DNA of 64,000 nt from Clavelina lepadiformis. Lineage: Eukaryota > Chordata > Ascidiacea > Aplousobranchia > Clavelinidae. Numbering within the stretch: position 1 is the stretch's first letter; each line of letters starts with the position of its first letter. Shown piece by piece: positions 25,401-37,721 of this stretch. Made by a program: the position numbers and the translations under genes. The notes beneath the pieces are model-generated. The model ran no database searches and had not been told where the DNA came from. It saw nothing but the letters and a program-made list of their open reading frames with translations. The DNA lies in NCBI RefSeq assembly GCF_947623445.1, contig NC_135240.1, positions 9,920,001 through 9,984,000 of the forward strand, read 5' to 3'.

Positions 25401-28400
25401 GCCCTACGGAGTTGTGAAATACCAGACTTGTGCAGGAATTATGGTCACTGCATCTCATAATCCAAAGCAGGACAATGGCTACAAGGTCTATTGGGATAAC
25501 GGAGCACAGATTATACCACCACTTGATTCAGGTAAGCATGTATAATGATATTTTGGCAGTACATTACCAAGAGGTTACTAAGACAATGATCAACAATAGT
25601 TTCAACTGAACTGATTCTTTTCAAAGCCCTGAAATGAATTTAAAAATTTTGAGCACTGAGCAGTTTGCCAATGTTGTACTGTCCGACCAGTACAGTCTTA
25701 CACAAAGTGTAATAGTGGAATCTATATCAATGGGTTTTAACCTTTTTACACTTTTGCCTTGTAAGCTACTTTGGTAAGTTTGGTTTGATGGAAGCTATTT
25801 ACCAGACTACCATCGTTATGCAAATATTTTTCATCGTTTTGCATAATTATTTTTACGTGATTTTAACAATTGATCCATAGCTGCAAGAACTCCTTTTTGT
25901 GAACCCCTCACTTCAGAAGTGTTACTTAATTGGCTATTTATAAGGAATTATAGTATAACTCACGGATCCCCTGTGCCAACCTCAGGTTGGGAACCACTGC
26001 TTTAGAATTTAAATAAAGTTAGTTTAAAAAAGCAGGCAGAATACATCACTGCTCCACATCACTGCTCATTGTAAAAGGCACCTGTGGCTTTGGGTACCAC
26101 TGCACATTAGTTGAAAATGACTGATATATACGCTTGCCTAAACGCCTGTACATGCAAAGCTGGATTATCATTGAATTGTACTATGGATAACTGAACCTAC
26201 ATATTATGCAAAGCTATAGATACTGCTTAATACATCCACGGTTAATACAACCAACCACTTATTACATCCAAATTGATTGGAACGGAATTTTCCTGTACCT
26301 TTCCCATTATAAAAACGTCGATTAAAACATCCACTTCATTAATACATCCATGGACGAAAACGCGATCTATTTCCACGTCCTACCAGGAAGCAGCGAAGAA
26401 GAGAAAGCAGCAAGGTTTGAACACAGCAAAAGACTGTGTAACCGTGCTGATCACTTGCAATATGATAGGGAACAAAGTGGAACTGCTGCTTATCAGAAAA
26501 TTGAGGTCTCCTCGTTGCTTCAAGAAGGATGAAACTCTTCCAATTATGTACGTTTTCTCAAAAAGTGCTTCGATGAGACATTGCAGACTGGTTTAGTTCG
26601 TGAGGTGTGCGTCTGCAGAACGAAGAAAGGAAAAGTGGCTCTATTAGTAGATAACTGCTCAGCTCACAAATGTATCACGAGTTTGCAGAACATATCACTA
26701 CTTTTTCTTCCGCCGAACACAACATCAGTTTTGCATCCCTGCAGCATGGGTATCATTAGGTTAATGAAGACCTATTTTAGGCATAAGATGCAGCAAAAGT
26801 TCATTGATATCCTTGATGATAACGCTGAAACTGGACTTGTGGCTCAGACAGTGGTGAAACGCATTAACTTGTTGAAGGCCATGTACATGATCATAAAAGC
26901 TTGGGCCAAGGTTACAGATATGACAGATTTGTTGGAAGAAAGGAGGTTTTACCATCAACTGATCGACTACTGTAATCTTTACTTTACCCACGCCACCTGT
27001 TGGGCAAAGTGATGAAGAGTTCAGGAATTGGGTCACCACTGATGATGATGTTGAGACCGTGCAAGAACACACTGAGATAGAATTAACTGAGGAAATCGTT
27101 TCTATGATAAAAAACAACGATGGCCATGTAGCTGAGGTTTCTAATGACGACGGTGGGGACGACAAACCAGAGGAAGAAATGCCATTACTTGCAGAGATGC
27201 TGGAGTGCCTTTACCTTTTGGTCTTGGGACTGAACAGAACAGGATTTCAGAAGGTAGACATGCTTAGTGCTATGAAAGCAGAAGTACATGGTGATTTAAA
27301 AAAGACATTCCCACCTAGAAAAACTTCGTTGCGCAAGTTTTTTCTTTACTGATTAAATACAGTAAATTCAATGATTGCATTTTTACCACCAGAGGGTTGT
27401 TCAGTGATATTGTTTGTTTAATTGGTTATTACAACCACTTACTACATCCAAAATCAGCTGGTCCGAGGTGGATGTATTAACTAGTGTCTGCTGTACTTAT
27501 ATTGTTTGTCTTATTCTTATATACACAACTTGTGTTGATTTTGTTGAACACGATTATACTTTGGCTGCTATATGTTAGTTCATACTTCAATACAAACTAA
27601 GTACTTGTACAATCATACTGGACTGTATGACTTCACTGAACTTTAACTTTGTTATTTCTTCCTAGTAACATTCCTAACAACACTATGTTATTTGCTTTTT
27701 TAATGCTTTTGTGCATTTTTGACAGTAGGTAAATGCAGAATTTAATTCAATTTACCCTAATTAGGTATTGCCCAGTGCATATTAGAAAATTTACAACCAG
27801 CATGTGAGAAAGTATGGAACGATGAGTTTTGTCATTCTAGTTCATTGCTCACCGATCCATTAAACGATGTCATGGGATCGTATTATGAGGATCTTGCAGA
27901 TTACTGTCATCATCGGTAAATGGTTGTAAATAAAATTTTGTGATTAGCATTGCTTGTTAAATTACTTCATGTATGCTTTACGTTAACATACTCTGTCTTT
28001 TATGAACAGATCTGTTAATCAGTCCACTTCACTGCGTTTTACTTACACTCCTGTGCATGGGGTTGGTCTTGATTTTGCTCGACGTTCTTTCCAGACATTT
28101 GATCTTCCCATGTTTGAGGATGTCCCTGAACAAATGTATCCCGATCCAGAGTTTTCAACGGTGAAATACCCCAACCCTGAGGAAGGAAAGGGTGTGCTGG
28201 TAATGCAATTTCTTTTTTGCAACAAGTGTAATTAGTTTTGTTAAAATTTAACAAATGATGTGTTTTATGAGATTATGTTTTCTATCCTGGGCTGCTGAAA
28301 GATTAGCATTTTTGCTTGATAACGTTAAGTGTTTTTTTGCTCTTAGTGTTTGATTGTGTGACTGTTTTGCTGTCAGACACTATCAATGAGAACTGCAGAT

Positions 28401-30636
28401 GCAACAGGTTGCCGTGTGATCCTGGCAAATGATCCAGATGCAGATAGGCTGGCTGTGGCTGAAAAGCAAAAAGATGGAAACTGGAAAGTTTTTACTGGAA
28501 ACGAAATCGGTAAGTCCCGTTAGTAATTCATTCACAAAATTTTTTGGGGTCAAAGCCTTTTCAGGTGCAAAGTAACGCACGATCACTATCACTGAGGAAG
28601 TAAAATATTGCTCATGTAGTTGTCAATGAACTTTTATTTTCATAAAATCCTGATTTTGTCCAGGGACTCTTCTTGGCTGGTGGGCATGGCACTGTTATAT
28701 CTCGAAAAATCCTGATGCTGATCGTTCCAACGTCTACATGTTGAGCAGCACTGTGTCATCCATGATCTTGCAATCTGTCGCTAGCGTGGAAGGATTTTCA
28801 TTTGAGGTTGCTTCAGCTTTAAGTTGAAAAACAACTGCTCATTGCAATTGCTCATAGTTACCAGCTTTTTAATTATTCTGCTTGTTTTATCAGGATACCC
28901 TAACCGGTTTCAAATGGATGGGAAATAGAACGGACGAATTGGTAAAACAAGGGAAAACAGTCCTCTTTGCTTTTGAAGAAGCTATTGGTTAGTGGTAGGC
29001 TTAGCTCCGTTTGCTTACAAACATGGGGGCTTAATCTAGTACCTCAATATGTAAAATTTGTAAATACAAACCCATTCTAAATTGCTATAAAACAAAAATC
29101 AAAACCTAAAGAAATATTAACCCTGAGTTACAATGTGTGATATGTAGTAAAGTAGAATCATAGCTCGTCCAAACGTAGTAGTAGCAGTAGTTTTAAACAC
29201 ATGAAAGAAACATGTATTTTTCTCAAAACTGCAACAAAACGCATTTTCGGACTTGTGAAATCTGCTGTTCATTCTCAGGCTTCATGTATGGGAATAATGT
29301 TCTGGATAAAGACGGTGTCAGCGCAATGTCCGTAATTGCAGAGTGTGCATGCGTGCTTGACTCCAAAGGCTGTACGCTTAGTGAGCAATTGCAGAATCTA
29401 TACGACAAGTAAGCTACTTTCGCATCACATGAGCGTTATTACAGTACAAGGCGTTTCGTGGACGATAAAGTTTCACAACCAAATGACTGTTTTGTATCCT
29501 TCACAGATACGGTGAACACGTCAGCAATAATTCTTACTATATCTCGCACGATAGCCAGAAAACCGACTTGATGTTTGCCCGGCTACGAAACTACTGTGAT
29601 GATAATAACAACAGTAACGCAATAATCGACAAAGAACGCGGGAACAGGTATCCAAAGAAGTTGGGCAGGTTTGATATCCGTGGAATCCGCGACATCACAA
29701 CTGGATTTGACAGTCGATTTGACGACGGAAAGGCTGTAAGTGGCTGACTGAATGCAACTAGCTACTGCACAATGCTAATTAGTAATAACCTGTTATGAAG
29801 CGAATTACCACCTCGCAAAACTAGTCGAACTTCTTTATTATAACTCACTAGCTAACAAATCCTGTCATACCAGTTCAGTTACTTTTTGCTATCATTACGC
29901 AACCGCAAGTATTTTGAAAGCACGCGTTACATACCTACTCCATATGTGAACAATGAATCTGTAACAAGACTCAGTTTACCTTTAAAACGCTTTCCATTGC
30001 ATTGGTTTACGCAAAGTGGATACCATAACGCCCTGCGCTATTTCCACGTAATAGTTCGTGTAGTCGCTAAAGTGTTTATGCCCGAAATGGAAATGTTAAG
30101 TCAACATCAAATGTTATTCAGTTATGGTGTTGAGAAGTACGTATAGTTTGAACCGAACTAACCAGATTTACGTTTCTCTTTTTTTGTTTAAAGGTGTTGC
30201 CAGTGTCGCCGGGCAGCCACATGATTACATTCTATTTTGCCAACGAGAGTGTTCTTACCATAAGGACAAGCGGGACTGAACCTAAGATCAAGTATTACTC
30301 AGAGATGCGCGGAAAAGGAGCCGCGACCGGGTAGGTTGAACCAATTCACGAAGATTCTGAAGATTTTACGCAGACATATTTGCCTATGAAAGTTTGTTGT
30401 AATTTAAGCGGTTCACTCACGTTGTGTACAGTATTGCAAATGCACACAAAGATTGCAGTTTTAAACTGTCGTGTTGTCAAACATTGTCCGTTGGAAGCGG
30501 CTGAACGTCAGTACAAAATGTTATTACTTTCAGGAAACGTTCTGATCTTATTTCGGAACTGGATCAGTTGGTGGCTTCAATGCGAGATGACTTCTATCAG
30601 CCGGATCGAAACGGATTCCTTTCGCGTTCAACATGA
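22460..30636 (+). CDS. PGM2: Phosphoglucomutase-2 / phosphopentomutase, 620 aa
   Basis: Fifteen exons: 22460-22537, 23628-23727, 24523-24590, 25000-25091, 25175-25259, 25402-25531, 27765-27915, 28010-28199, 28377-28509, 28664-28806, 28894-28987, 29279-29408, 29507-29735, 30194-30330, 30534-30636. They total 1863 bases in one continuous frame, giving 620 aa (human PGM2 has 612). The alpha-D-phosphohexomutase signature is complete: catalytic phosphoserine loop [13 protein letters not shown] in exon 6, metal-binding loop NDPDADR in exon 9, sugar-binding FEEAIG at the exon 11/12 junction, and phosphate-binding [12 protein letters not shown] in exon 14. The N terminus ([24 protein letters not shown]) matches PGM2/PGM2L1 rather than PGM1. 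The cytosolic enzyme interconverts ribose-1-P/ribose-5-P and glucose-1-P/glucose-6-P; a PGM2L1-like glucose-1,6-bisphosphate synthase role cannot be excluded. AATAAA lies at 30681. Intron 6 holds a Tigger transposon and a hAT-type MITE. Confidence 0.96.
25728..25999. repeat. hAT (Charlie-like) MITE in PGM2 intron 6
   Basis: The left end CAATGGGTTTTAACC and the inverted right end CAGTGGTTCCCAACC (plus strand reads GGTTGGGAACCACTG) agree in most positions. They resemble the common hAT terminal sequence CAGTGGTTCTCAACC. The length of 272 bp and absence of coding capacity fit a non-autonomous element. An 8-bp target duplication is not recognisable, so it is older than the copies at 38027 and 51958. 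Confidence 0.55.
26223..27492 (+). mobile_element. Tigger/pogo-type DNA transposon, decayed, in PGM2 intron 6
   Basis: A 1.27 kb element in the same orientation as the host gene. The right end reads GGTGGATGTATTAACTAGTG then TCTGCTG followed by TA; the left end has the matching inverse TTAATACATCCACG after a shortened terminus. The body encodes the C-terminal two thirds of a Tigger transposase: [13 protein letters not shown], then in another frame [18 protein letters not shown] and SPRCFKK, then [10 protein letters not shown] (catalytic D) and [19 protein letters not shown], and an acidic C-terminal tail ending [10 protein letters not shown]. At least two frameshifts and one stop (27010) separate these blocks, and the N-terminal helix-turn-helix region is missing. 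It is therefore inactive. Confidence 0.85.
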
Positions 30637-30940
30637 TCAGTTGATATTTCATGAGACATGGTAAAGCACCATGGCTATTAAATAAAACGCAGTTTGTTTA
30701 GGTTTTTCCAAAATACGTTTTCTGTCCGACACTACGAACAGTTTAAGTAGTGCTAGAAGATTATTCTCGTCTTTTTAGTGTACAAATTATACCATACTTT
30801 TTCAGTGTTTTTCCGTATTGCGTTTGTTTATCTGATCTCGCGTTATCCATATCTACAATATAATTATTTGCTAATATTTATTATGCCTATTTTAAATAAA
30901 TTAAAATATTTAAATTTATTGGAAAACTAGCTTCGTAGTG

Positions 30941-31039
30941 ATGTTTACCTTTTGGGTGTTGTTTGCTGCACTTCAGTGCAAATGTTTCGGTCAGTACTTC
31001 TGCAATACGAATGTTACGTGTACAGGTAATTCTACCTGA
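30941..31039 (+). CDS. Tiny secreted Cys-rich frame or first exon, 32 aa
   Basis: ATG at 30941 opens a 32-residue frame: a short hydrophobic N terminus (MFTFWVLFAALQ), then four cysteines in a compact tail (CKCFGQYFCNTNVTCTG) and a stop at 31037-31039. A good donor (ACAG|GTAATT) lies inside it at about 31025, so it may equally be a signal-peptide exon whose later exons I could not find before 32998. No family is recognised. It lies 300 bases after PGM2 on the same strand. Confidence 0.25.
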   Translation: MFTFWVLFAALQCKCFGQYFCNTNVTCTGNST

Positions 31040-32998
31040 TTATAACCTATTTGGATATTGCTAGTTAATGGGTTTTTATTTTAAACGATTCGTATATTGA
31101 TGGTTATTTTGATTTTCGCCTCAAAAATCTTAAATTTATCCAAATGCTCTGTGGGTTACCGACCGATTTACTTTAAAGAAATTATTATGTATTAAACTAA
31201 TATAGAAAGGTGCGCTCGTTTATGTGTGAAATATGTGAGAACTGTATCAGCCAGATAAACAGATACTCACCACGTCTTTACAATGTAAATTATTCAATTC
31301 TTTAAATGGCCAAATTGGTAATTAACGGTATTCTGTAGGAAACTATTTATCGACGTATTGCGACGTATGTTTTCACTGGTCGAGATTTAAGTTAACGAAA
31401 ATCTTGTCTGTTACAACATTATATCGAGACATGATGGTAAAAAACGTTTGTAGTTGATGGAATCGATTGGGTAGCCGATATCCTGCATCTGCAAGCGACC
31501 CTAAAACAAGCTTGTTTTAACTTTTAAGATTAACTAGGCCTATATAACTTATTGACTAGTTAATATCTCCAGTAGCCTATATATTTGACCTCAGAAATCA
31601 CACATCAAAAAGCGATAAAATGTTCAACCCCCCTCACCTACAACTTAACGTCAAACCCCGTTAAGAACTCTACACATAAATAGCACAAAAATTATCTTAT
31701 TACATTATTTAGTTGATTGTATAACATTTCACCTATTATGTAGTTTGAATGCATTTAGGCTATTGTAGTTCGAATGGACATTGGGAGAGAGAGCTTTTTA
31801 TGAATTGAGTCAGTGTTTGGGCTAAACTTGCATGGTTGTAGTGTTAGCTATACGTTTTACATACTTTTTATAAAGAAAATAAACTATTTTAAAGTTGCGC
31901 TTGAAATAGGAACTTTAGGAGTTCGACGGTTTTCACGAAAAGTTGCAAAGCCACACAAACTTATTATTTATTGAAATCGGTTTATGGCGAGTTTTGGAAA
32001 AAGTTAAGTGCGTCTAAAATCAACCAATGTCTTCTCTAGAGTAATATTTATCCCTTTTAACACGGAATGGGAAACGTGCCTTATTGTTAACCCGAGCCTG
32101 GAAATTTATTTGAAGCCAGAATTAGACCAGAAAGTTAATTTTACTAAATGAATCAAAGTTATGTTTTGATGCCATTCTTTGACTGTCATCTTTTTCTAAG
32201 CTGCGCGTGCTCTGGGTGAGGTTTTTAGCACTAAACGCGCATGCATATTCGTGTAAAGAAAGTGAAATTACTACACAAAACTGTTGAGGCTGTGGTAGAG
32301 TGTGAGTATAAATTCGGGCCTGAGTCTGGCCCAATTTTTTTCAAACTTAAGCCTGAACGGTGGTTCAGGTTGAGCCCGAGCCCGACCCGAAAAGCCAGGC
32401 TCAACTTACAACTCTGTTTTGACGAACAAAAGAAAACATTTCGAAATCTTGAAATTAGTTGAGGATTTCATTATTCGGTTTTTGACTAGTTTTGTAACAA
32501 TAGCAACTCTTTAAGCACAATATTAATTGGTTGTCGTTGGAACAAAACTTCAAGAATAGGTGTGCGTTCTTTCCTTTTTTATTTTTCTGTCTTCCTTTAT
32601 GCTATTACTCTGTTGTTTTGCGTAATTAATAAAAATAATAATAGTGTGTACAATTGCAATTCTATGTGTATGTATTAGCCGTTATATTTGCCATTAGCAA
32701 ACCTACTTTAAAGATTCAAAGTTGTTAAATTCTTTAGCTTATAGATTTGGTAAATGTTTTATGATATCTTGTCGTAATTGCTCTATTTCTTCGATTTATT
32801 TCTTGTCCTCATTTTTAAGTTAATGTTTTTGATTTCCATGTTTTGCGCAGCAGTTGCTATGCGCCACAAAGAGACGCTACACAAAAACATAAGACATACT
32901 GGATAATGCTTTGGTAAATTGCTTCGATTAGTTGTAGGCTAGGCCTAACCGACTTGCAATTGCTTATTGATTTGTCGAATTTCAAAATATAAGTTGCT
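31040..32998. other. Non-coding stretch before CCDC181
   Basis: No gene recognised. At 32311-32402 there is a G/C-rich block (GGGCCTGAGTCTGGCCC, then GAGCCCGAGCCCGACCCG) resembling the CGGGCTCGGGC arrays found in some hAT transposons. A perfect palindrome AAAACAAGCTTGTTTT lies near 31503. The last few hundred bases are the presumed promoter and 5' UTR of CCDC181. Confidence 0.45.
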
Positions 32999-34342
32999 AT
33001 GGCTGCTGTAGAAACTTCACAAGATTGGGAGAAGGACTTAGACTGGCTTATTAAAGATTCAGAAGAACAAGTAATGAAGGAAGATACCGCAAAATCTGAG
33101 ATGAACGCAAAAAACGCTGCCGAATCTACGGCTGTTGCAGAGCCTATTGAACAAATAGAAGATACAGGTCACCAGCAGGAGCCGAATACTGTTTTGAAAG
33201 ATGACAGTGATACTGATGAAGAAGATGACGATGAAGATGATGGTTTGACACCTGACGAAAGATTTCTACTTCAGCACAATACATCTTTAAATGATGCAGT
33301 GGAAGGAGATGAATATGATGTACTGACTCGTCTTGCAAAAGCTAACGAAGAGTTGGCCAGTGAACCTGCTGATGAAGAAGAGCGTGAACGAAAAGTTCTT
33401 TTCAAGCAAAAATTGGTTGATTTTGAAGCTCCACCAAATGACTTTTCCTCATCATCATCGGAAACTGAGACCAAAATGGGTGACATCTCTAAGGATATGA
33501 ATGACTTGAAATTACAATCCACTGATTCTGTTGAAATTAATGGCCAGGTGCTCCATAAGGATGAAAAGGTCTTAGTCGAAAGGGGTGGTAAATTTGAACT
33601 GGTGGAGGCGGGAGAATTAAACGGAATGTTACCCACTAGTGCTTGGAGTAATCCCCAACAAAATGGGCTTTCATATGAAAGTGAAAGAAGGTCATTTCAA
33701 TCCCCTAAACAAAGGCCAAAATCAGCTCCTGCTAGACATAGTCAGCCATCTTACAGTCTTCCTCCAGCAAAACCATCTGTTGCAAAAACCTTTTGCTATT
33801 CACCAGAGATGAAAGTGTTGCTAAACAAGCAGGCTGCTGCTCGAGCTGCACGTACTAAGGAGGAAGAGAGAAGAATACAAGCTGAAAAGCAACTCAATCG
33901 TGAGGAGGCAGAGGATGCATGGAAAAGTTGGCTGGAAAGAAAAAATGAGTCCATAAGAAAGCAAAAGAAGCAAGACAAAGAAGAACATTTGAAGAAGGAA
34001 ATGGAAACTGAGAAGTTTCCAGAAGAAGCAGAAGAAGCTTACCAATCATGGTTGAAGCAAAAGCGCATCCAAGCTAAAAAGGAAAAGGTTATGATTCAAC
34101 AGCAGCAAATTGAGATTGATGAAGGCTGGTTCATGCGGGAAAGAAAAGATTGCAATAAAGCTTTTCGTCAGTGGCTGCAAAATAAAAATAGAATGGCTCG
34201 AAAAGCAAAAGAAGAAGAAAAACAGCTTAAGAAACAATCCATTCGTGAAATGAGGCGTGCTCGAAAAGTGCAAAAGCTCATGGCATCTATACAAGAAGCC
34301 CAACAAATGAAATACGTTGAATACTATGGCTACAGAGTTTAG
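32999..34342 (+). CDS. CCDC181: Coiled-coil domain-containing protein 181, 447 aa, intronless
   Basis: A single uninterrupted frame of 448 codons. The N terminus has the family-like start SQDWEKDLDWLIKDSEEQ. An acidic stretch (TDEEDDDEDDGLTPDERF, about residue 75) and a Ser/Pro-rich middle (KQRPKSAPARHSQ) follow. The C-terminal third is a long charged coiled coil containing three related WxxWLxxKxxxxxxK repeats (AWKSWLERKN, AYQSWLKQKR, AFRQWLQNKN) and ends in YVEYYGYRV. This layout fits CCDC181, a ciliary/sperm-flagellum microtubule-associated protein reported to bind HOOK1; human CCDC181 is about 509 aa and split by introns. The assignment rests on the N-terminal WxxDLxWLL-like motif and the repeated WLxxK motifs and is fairly but not fully certain. 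Confidence 0.78.
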   Translation: MAAVETSQDWEKDLDWLIKDSEEQVMKEDTAKSEMNAKNAAESTAVAEPIEQIEDTGHQQEPNTVLKDDSDTDEEDDDEDDGLTPDERFLLQHNTSLNDAVEGDEYDVLTRLAKANEELASEPADEEERERKVLFKQKLVDFEAPPNDFSSSSSETETKMGDISKDMNDLKLQSTDSVEINGQVLHKDEKVLVERGGKFELVEAGELNGMLPTSAWSNPQQNGLSYESERRSFQSPKQRPKSAPARHSQPSYSLPPAKPSVAKTFCYSPEMKVLLNKQAAARAARTKEEERRIQAEKQLNREEAEDAWKSWLERKNESIRKQKKQDKEEHLKKEMETEKFPEEAEEAYQSWLKQKRIQAKKEKVMIQQQQIEIDEGWFMRERKDCNKAFRQWLQNKNRMARKAKEEEKQLKKQSIREMRRARKVQKLMASIQEAQQMKYVEYYGYRV

Positions 34343-35250
34343 TATGCTGAAGCAAACCAACTGGTTGCATTTTTTCATCAGTATCACTAGATCTGTTTTA
34401 ATTGCAGACTACCTAGATGCAACTTTATCTTAGCACTATACAGTTGTATTATATGTCCAATCACAGTTGCAAAATCATGAGAAAGCTTTGTGCCAGCTAT
34501 TTTAATCGTAGAATTGTGTTGATACTTTAAAGCACCAAATTTTCGAAACATCATGTTGTCACAGTTTGGGTGAGATTTGTATCATGGTGTAAATGGTTAC
34601 TGTGTAGTGGTACATGGAACTTAATCAATAATAATTAATTTAGGAGAATAGTTTTGTTGATTGTAATAGCTTAAATTGAAATTGTAAAAGATAATTTGAT
34701 TGTATTGATGGTTTTTATAGCTTTTGTTGTGATCGTTAATATCTTTTACTTATAAGCAGTATCTGTGTTTCTTCTGTCTTCAAATGTTTCTGGATAGGTA
34801 TAGGTTTCTAATCTGTATATTTTGTACTAAAATATTCAATGCTACATCAAACATTTTGTTGGCATATTTGGACATGACATTGCATGATATAGTTTTACTT
34901 TCTACCAGCAATTACATTTTTGTTAAATTTTAGTCAGCAGGTATATTCTTTGCACTCACTCTCTCCAGCCTTATCTTGCTATTGAAATTTTAATCAATCT
35001 CAGTATTCTTAATAACGAAGCAAAACATAGTTATCATGTGAATGATAAAGTTAGGCATATCGTTTTTGTGTGTTGTACCTAACAGCTATATTTTTGATGT
35101 AAATTATTTGTTTAACTGATAGGGATATGAGTTGCTTTTCTTGTCTGTTGTTGAAGGTATTTTATCCTTTGTATCATCAACATTGCTAGGTGAGTTACAA
35201 AACAAATCCTCAACTGAAATTTTCGCAAAATCTATAAACTTTAAAATACT
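34343..35250. other. CCDC181 3' UTR and intergenic sequence
   Basis: AT-rich and non-coding. Further 5' exons of the RING-CH gene could lie here, because vertebrate MARCH7/10 proteins have long N-terminal extensions, but no open segment with good splice sites was found. Confidence 0.5.
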
Positions 35251-37488
35251 ATGTCATTGCAGCAAGACAGCATGAATTTCTCAAGAAGTAGTAATCACAA
35301 ATCGTCTATCCGAAAGGAAAGAAACATAAACCATATAACAAAACTCAAGTCCCAACAAGCTGTATCAGAAAAAGAAAAGGTTTATGTTGTTTTACTGTAA
35401 TTTTAACAAAGATCTGTGTATTCTCTGTGTAAATCAGTGATTACCAACTGTTTATTCATTATTATTATTAGCCAGGCCAGATGTAAAACCTAGACTTCAT
35501 CAACTTAAGGTCATTTGCTGCTAATGTACTATATCACCAGCACGAAATAAAACATTACATAACACATGCAATGAAAGATTGTTACAAGGGCAGCTCAAAA
35601 ATTCTTATCTAGTCCAACAACACTTTCTCTGGTCAATAAAAATGAACAATATAGTACAATCGTACTAGTTTTAAGGTGAATTTCCTAGCTTTTACTATTT
35701 TGGTGTCTGTTTTTCTAAAAATACTTGTATGCTTTGAAATTATCAGATTAAATTCAAGTGTCAACAATTTAGACTTTAGAGGCTGCATAAAAGACATTTT
35801 AGGGCTGCCATTTAAGCAGCTCTCAGAACCACTGGTGTAAACATCCATGAAATTTAGTAATGTATTTGTGATATTTGCCAATGTATGAAGTCCAAATTTT
35901 TAATGCATTTCAATTCAAAAAATCAAAAATACTGATAAATATTTTATCTTTTGCAGGCTTGTAAAGAAATGAAGAGCATAATGAGAGACCGACATAGTGC
36001 AGTTTACCATAAATCAGCATTTTCAGTATCATCGGATTTAAATACAACCAGTTGTCATCAAGGTAAATATTTTAAGTTTAAGCAGCAATCCTTGTCTTGT
36101 AAGAGTTGGCTACTTTTGAACAAATATGACTATGACAAAAACCTTCTGATAAGTAATCTTTAATCCATTTTTTTGTAAATACTTTGATGTTTATTCGTGA
36201 AAGCTGACTGTGAAATTATCAGGCCTAACAAAATGGGTCAACAGTGGTGTAGTCTAATTGTTTTGGTTCTTTTGTATGTTGTTTATTACCCTGTGTTTCA
36301 TTAATTTTTGCAAACAATAGGTCCAGGCTCATGTATGCCTTGTCAACAAAAGAATCTAACTCATCATTGTTTACTTTTAATTGGCCCATTGTTTGTATTG
36401 TGAGTGCCCATATTGAAAAAAGTCTTTTACAATTGCTTTATATTTATCTTTTTATTCTATTTTTCATGGTTTCTCCTATTTTTTTCCTACGCATCACACA
36501 AAACCTTTTTTGCCAGAAAACGAAACGATGTGTCGTATATGCCAATCAATGGATGATTCACTTGAAAATCAACAAGTGCAACCGTGTGCTTGTTCAGGAT
36601 CTCTGAAATATGTTCACATGCAATGTCTTAAACAATGGAGGCAAACAAAGAAAGCGAAAGGTGGAATCTCCACTTCACTGTGAAGAACATTAATTGAAAA
36701 TGGACAATATGATTAGTTTAAGTTAATTGTGTCTTTTTGTTTAAAATAGCCTAAACTTAACTTGTACCTTTGCAGGTGCCGATGTTAGTATATGTGAATT
36801 ATGCAAACAGCCGTACAATATAGAATTACTTGGCAATACAAATGTGACACCTGATATTATATCGAAGGTAATATAGATGTGAATAATACATATTTTTTTT
36901 AATCGTATATCATGAATGTTAAATTGACATTACTTTATACAACTTTGCATTGGCTTATAAACCAACCTCACCAGAAAATTTACTTTTAAGAAAATGGCTG
37001 TTTTCTGGCCAAGTGTTTTACTAATTCATTACTTTCAGAATCGAGACGTAGGCATATAAGCAAAACAGAATGCCGGACGTAGATGAAGTTATGTGTAATA
37101 GCCTACTACTACTAGGTATTGATTTTCTTTCCATAGATGCAAGAAGATTTAAGGAACTTAGTTAAGTCTGGAATATACCTCATGCTTCTGGTTAACAATT
37201 GGAAAAGGGAGGTAGACGACTTAAGTACAGGTAACATTCCTTGTGTTAGTCAATCATCAACAAATACAGTTCCATCGGTCACAAGACGTCTAGTTCATCG
37301 AATAACATATGGTATGTACTTTGTTTTGTCCAATGAGTTTAATTGAAATATAGTATACCCAAAGTATATGAATGTCAGATGCCAAGTTTTCTTTTTTTGT
37401 AGAAAGCAGCGATGACGACGACGCGAATTACGTCACCAGGGAAAGCTTGAAACGTGAGAGCGAAAAAGCGCGTTTGAGACGAAATTGA
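35251..37488 (+). CDS. MARCHF7/10-like: RING-CH E3 ubiquitin ligase, MARCH7/MARCH10-like, 243 aa
   Basis: Six exons: 35251-35379, 35957-36062, 36517-36660, 36776-36867, 37137-37311, 37403-37488; 732 bases, phases consistent. Exons 3-4 encode a complete RING-CH finger: MCRICQ ... PCACSGSLKYVHMQCLKQW ... ICELCKQPY, giving the C4HC3 order with His before the sixth ligand that defines MARCH proteins. After it comes a weakly hydrophobic helix (SGIYLMLLVNNWK) at the place where MARCH7/10 have SGLYLVVLLHLCE, and an acidic C-terminal tail (SSDDDD) as in MARCH7. There are no multi-spanning helices, so it is a MARCH7/10 rather than a MARCH1-6/8/9 type. The first ATG in frame is 35251 (a second is at 35272); a longer N terminus from missed exons is possible. 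AATAAA at 37705. Function: E2-dependent ubiquitin transfer; substrates unknown here. Confidence 0.87.
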
Positions 37489-37721
37489 AGACAATACAAA
37501 ACACTGCTAAACCTTCTTTTTCTATTCATATGTGATAAATGTTTACGGTTAAATCCATGTGAGATCACCTTATTAATATTTAAGTGCTGGCCTATGACCT
37601 GTGTTCCATTGTATTGCATTATTCACGCTTCGTTTGATCACTGTCCAAGAACGCCAATCTCGTTTTGAAATAATTGTTTTGCTACACTGTGACGAACGCT
37701 TTTCAATAAAATTTGTTGGCT

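Noticed and set aside
26581-27352. Two open frames that look like host genes between PGM2 exons
   Set aside because: They contain Tigger transposase blocks and sit inside an element with inverted ends, so they are transposon remnants.
33271-33636. 121-codon and other antisense frames over CCDC181
   Set aside because: Mirror images of a charged, Glu/Lys-rich coding exon; no independent support.
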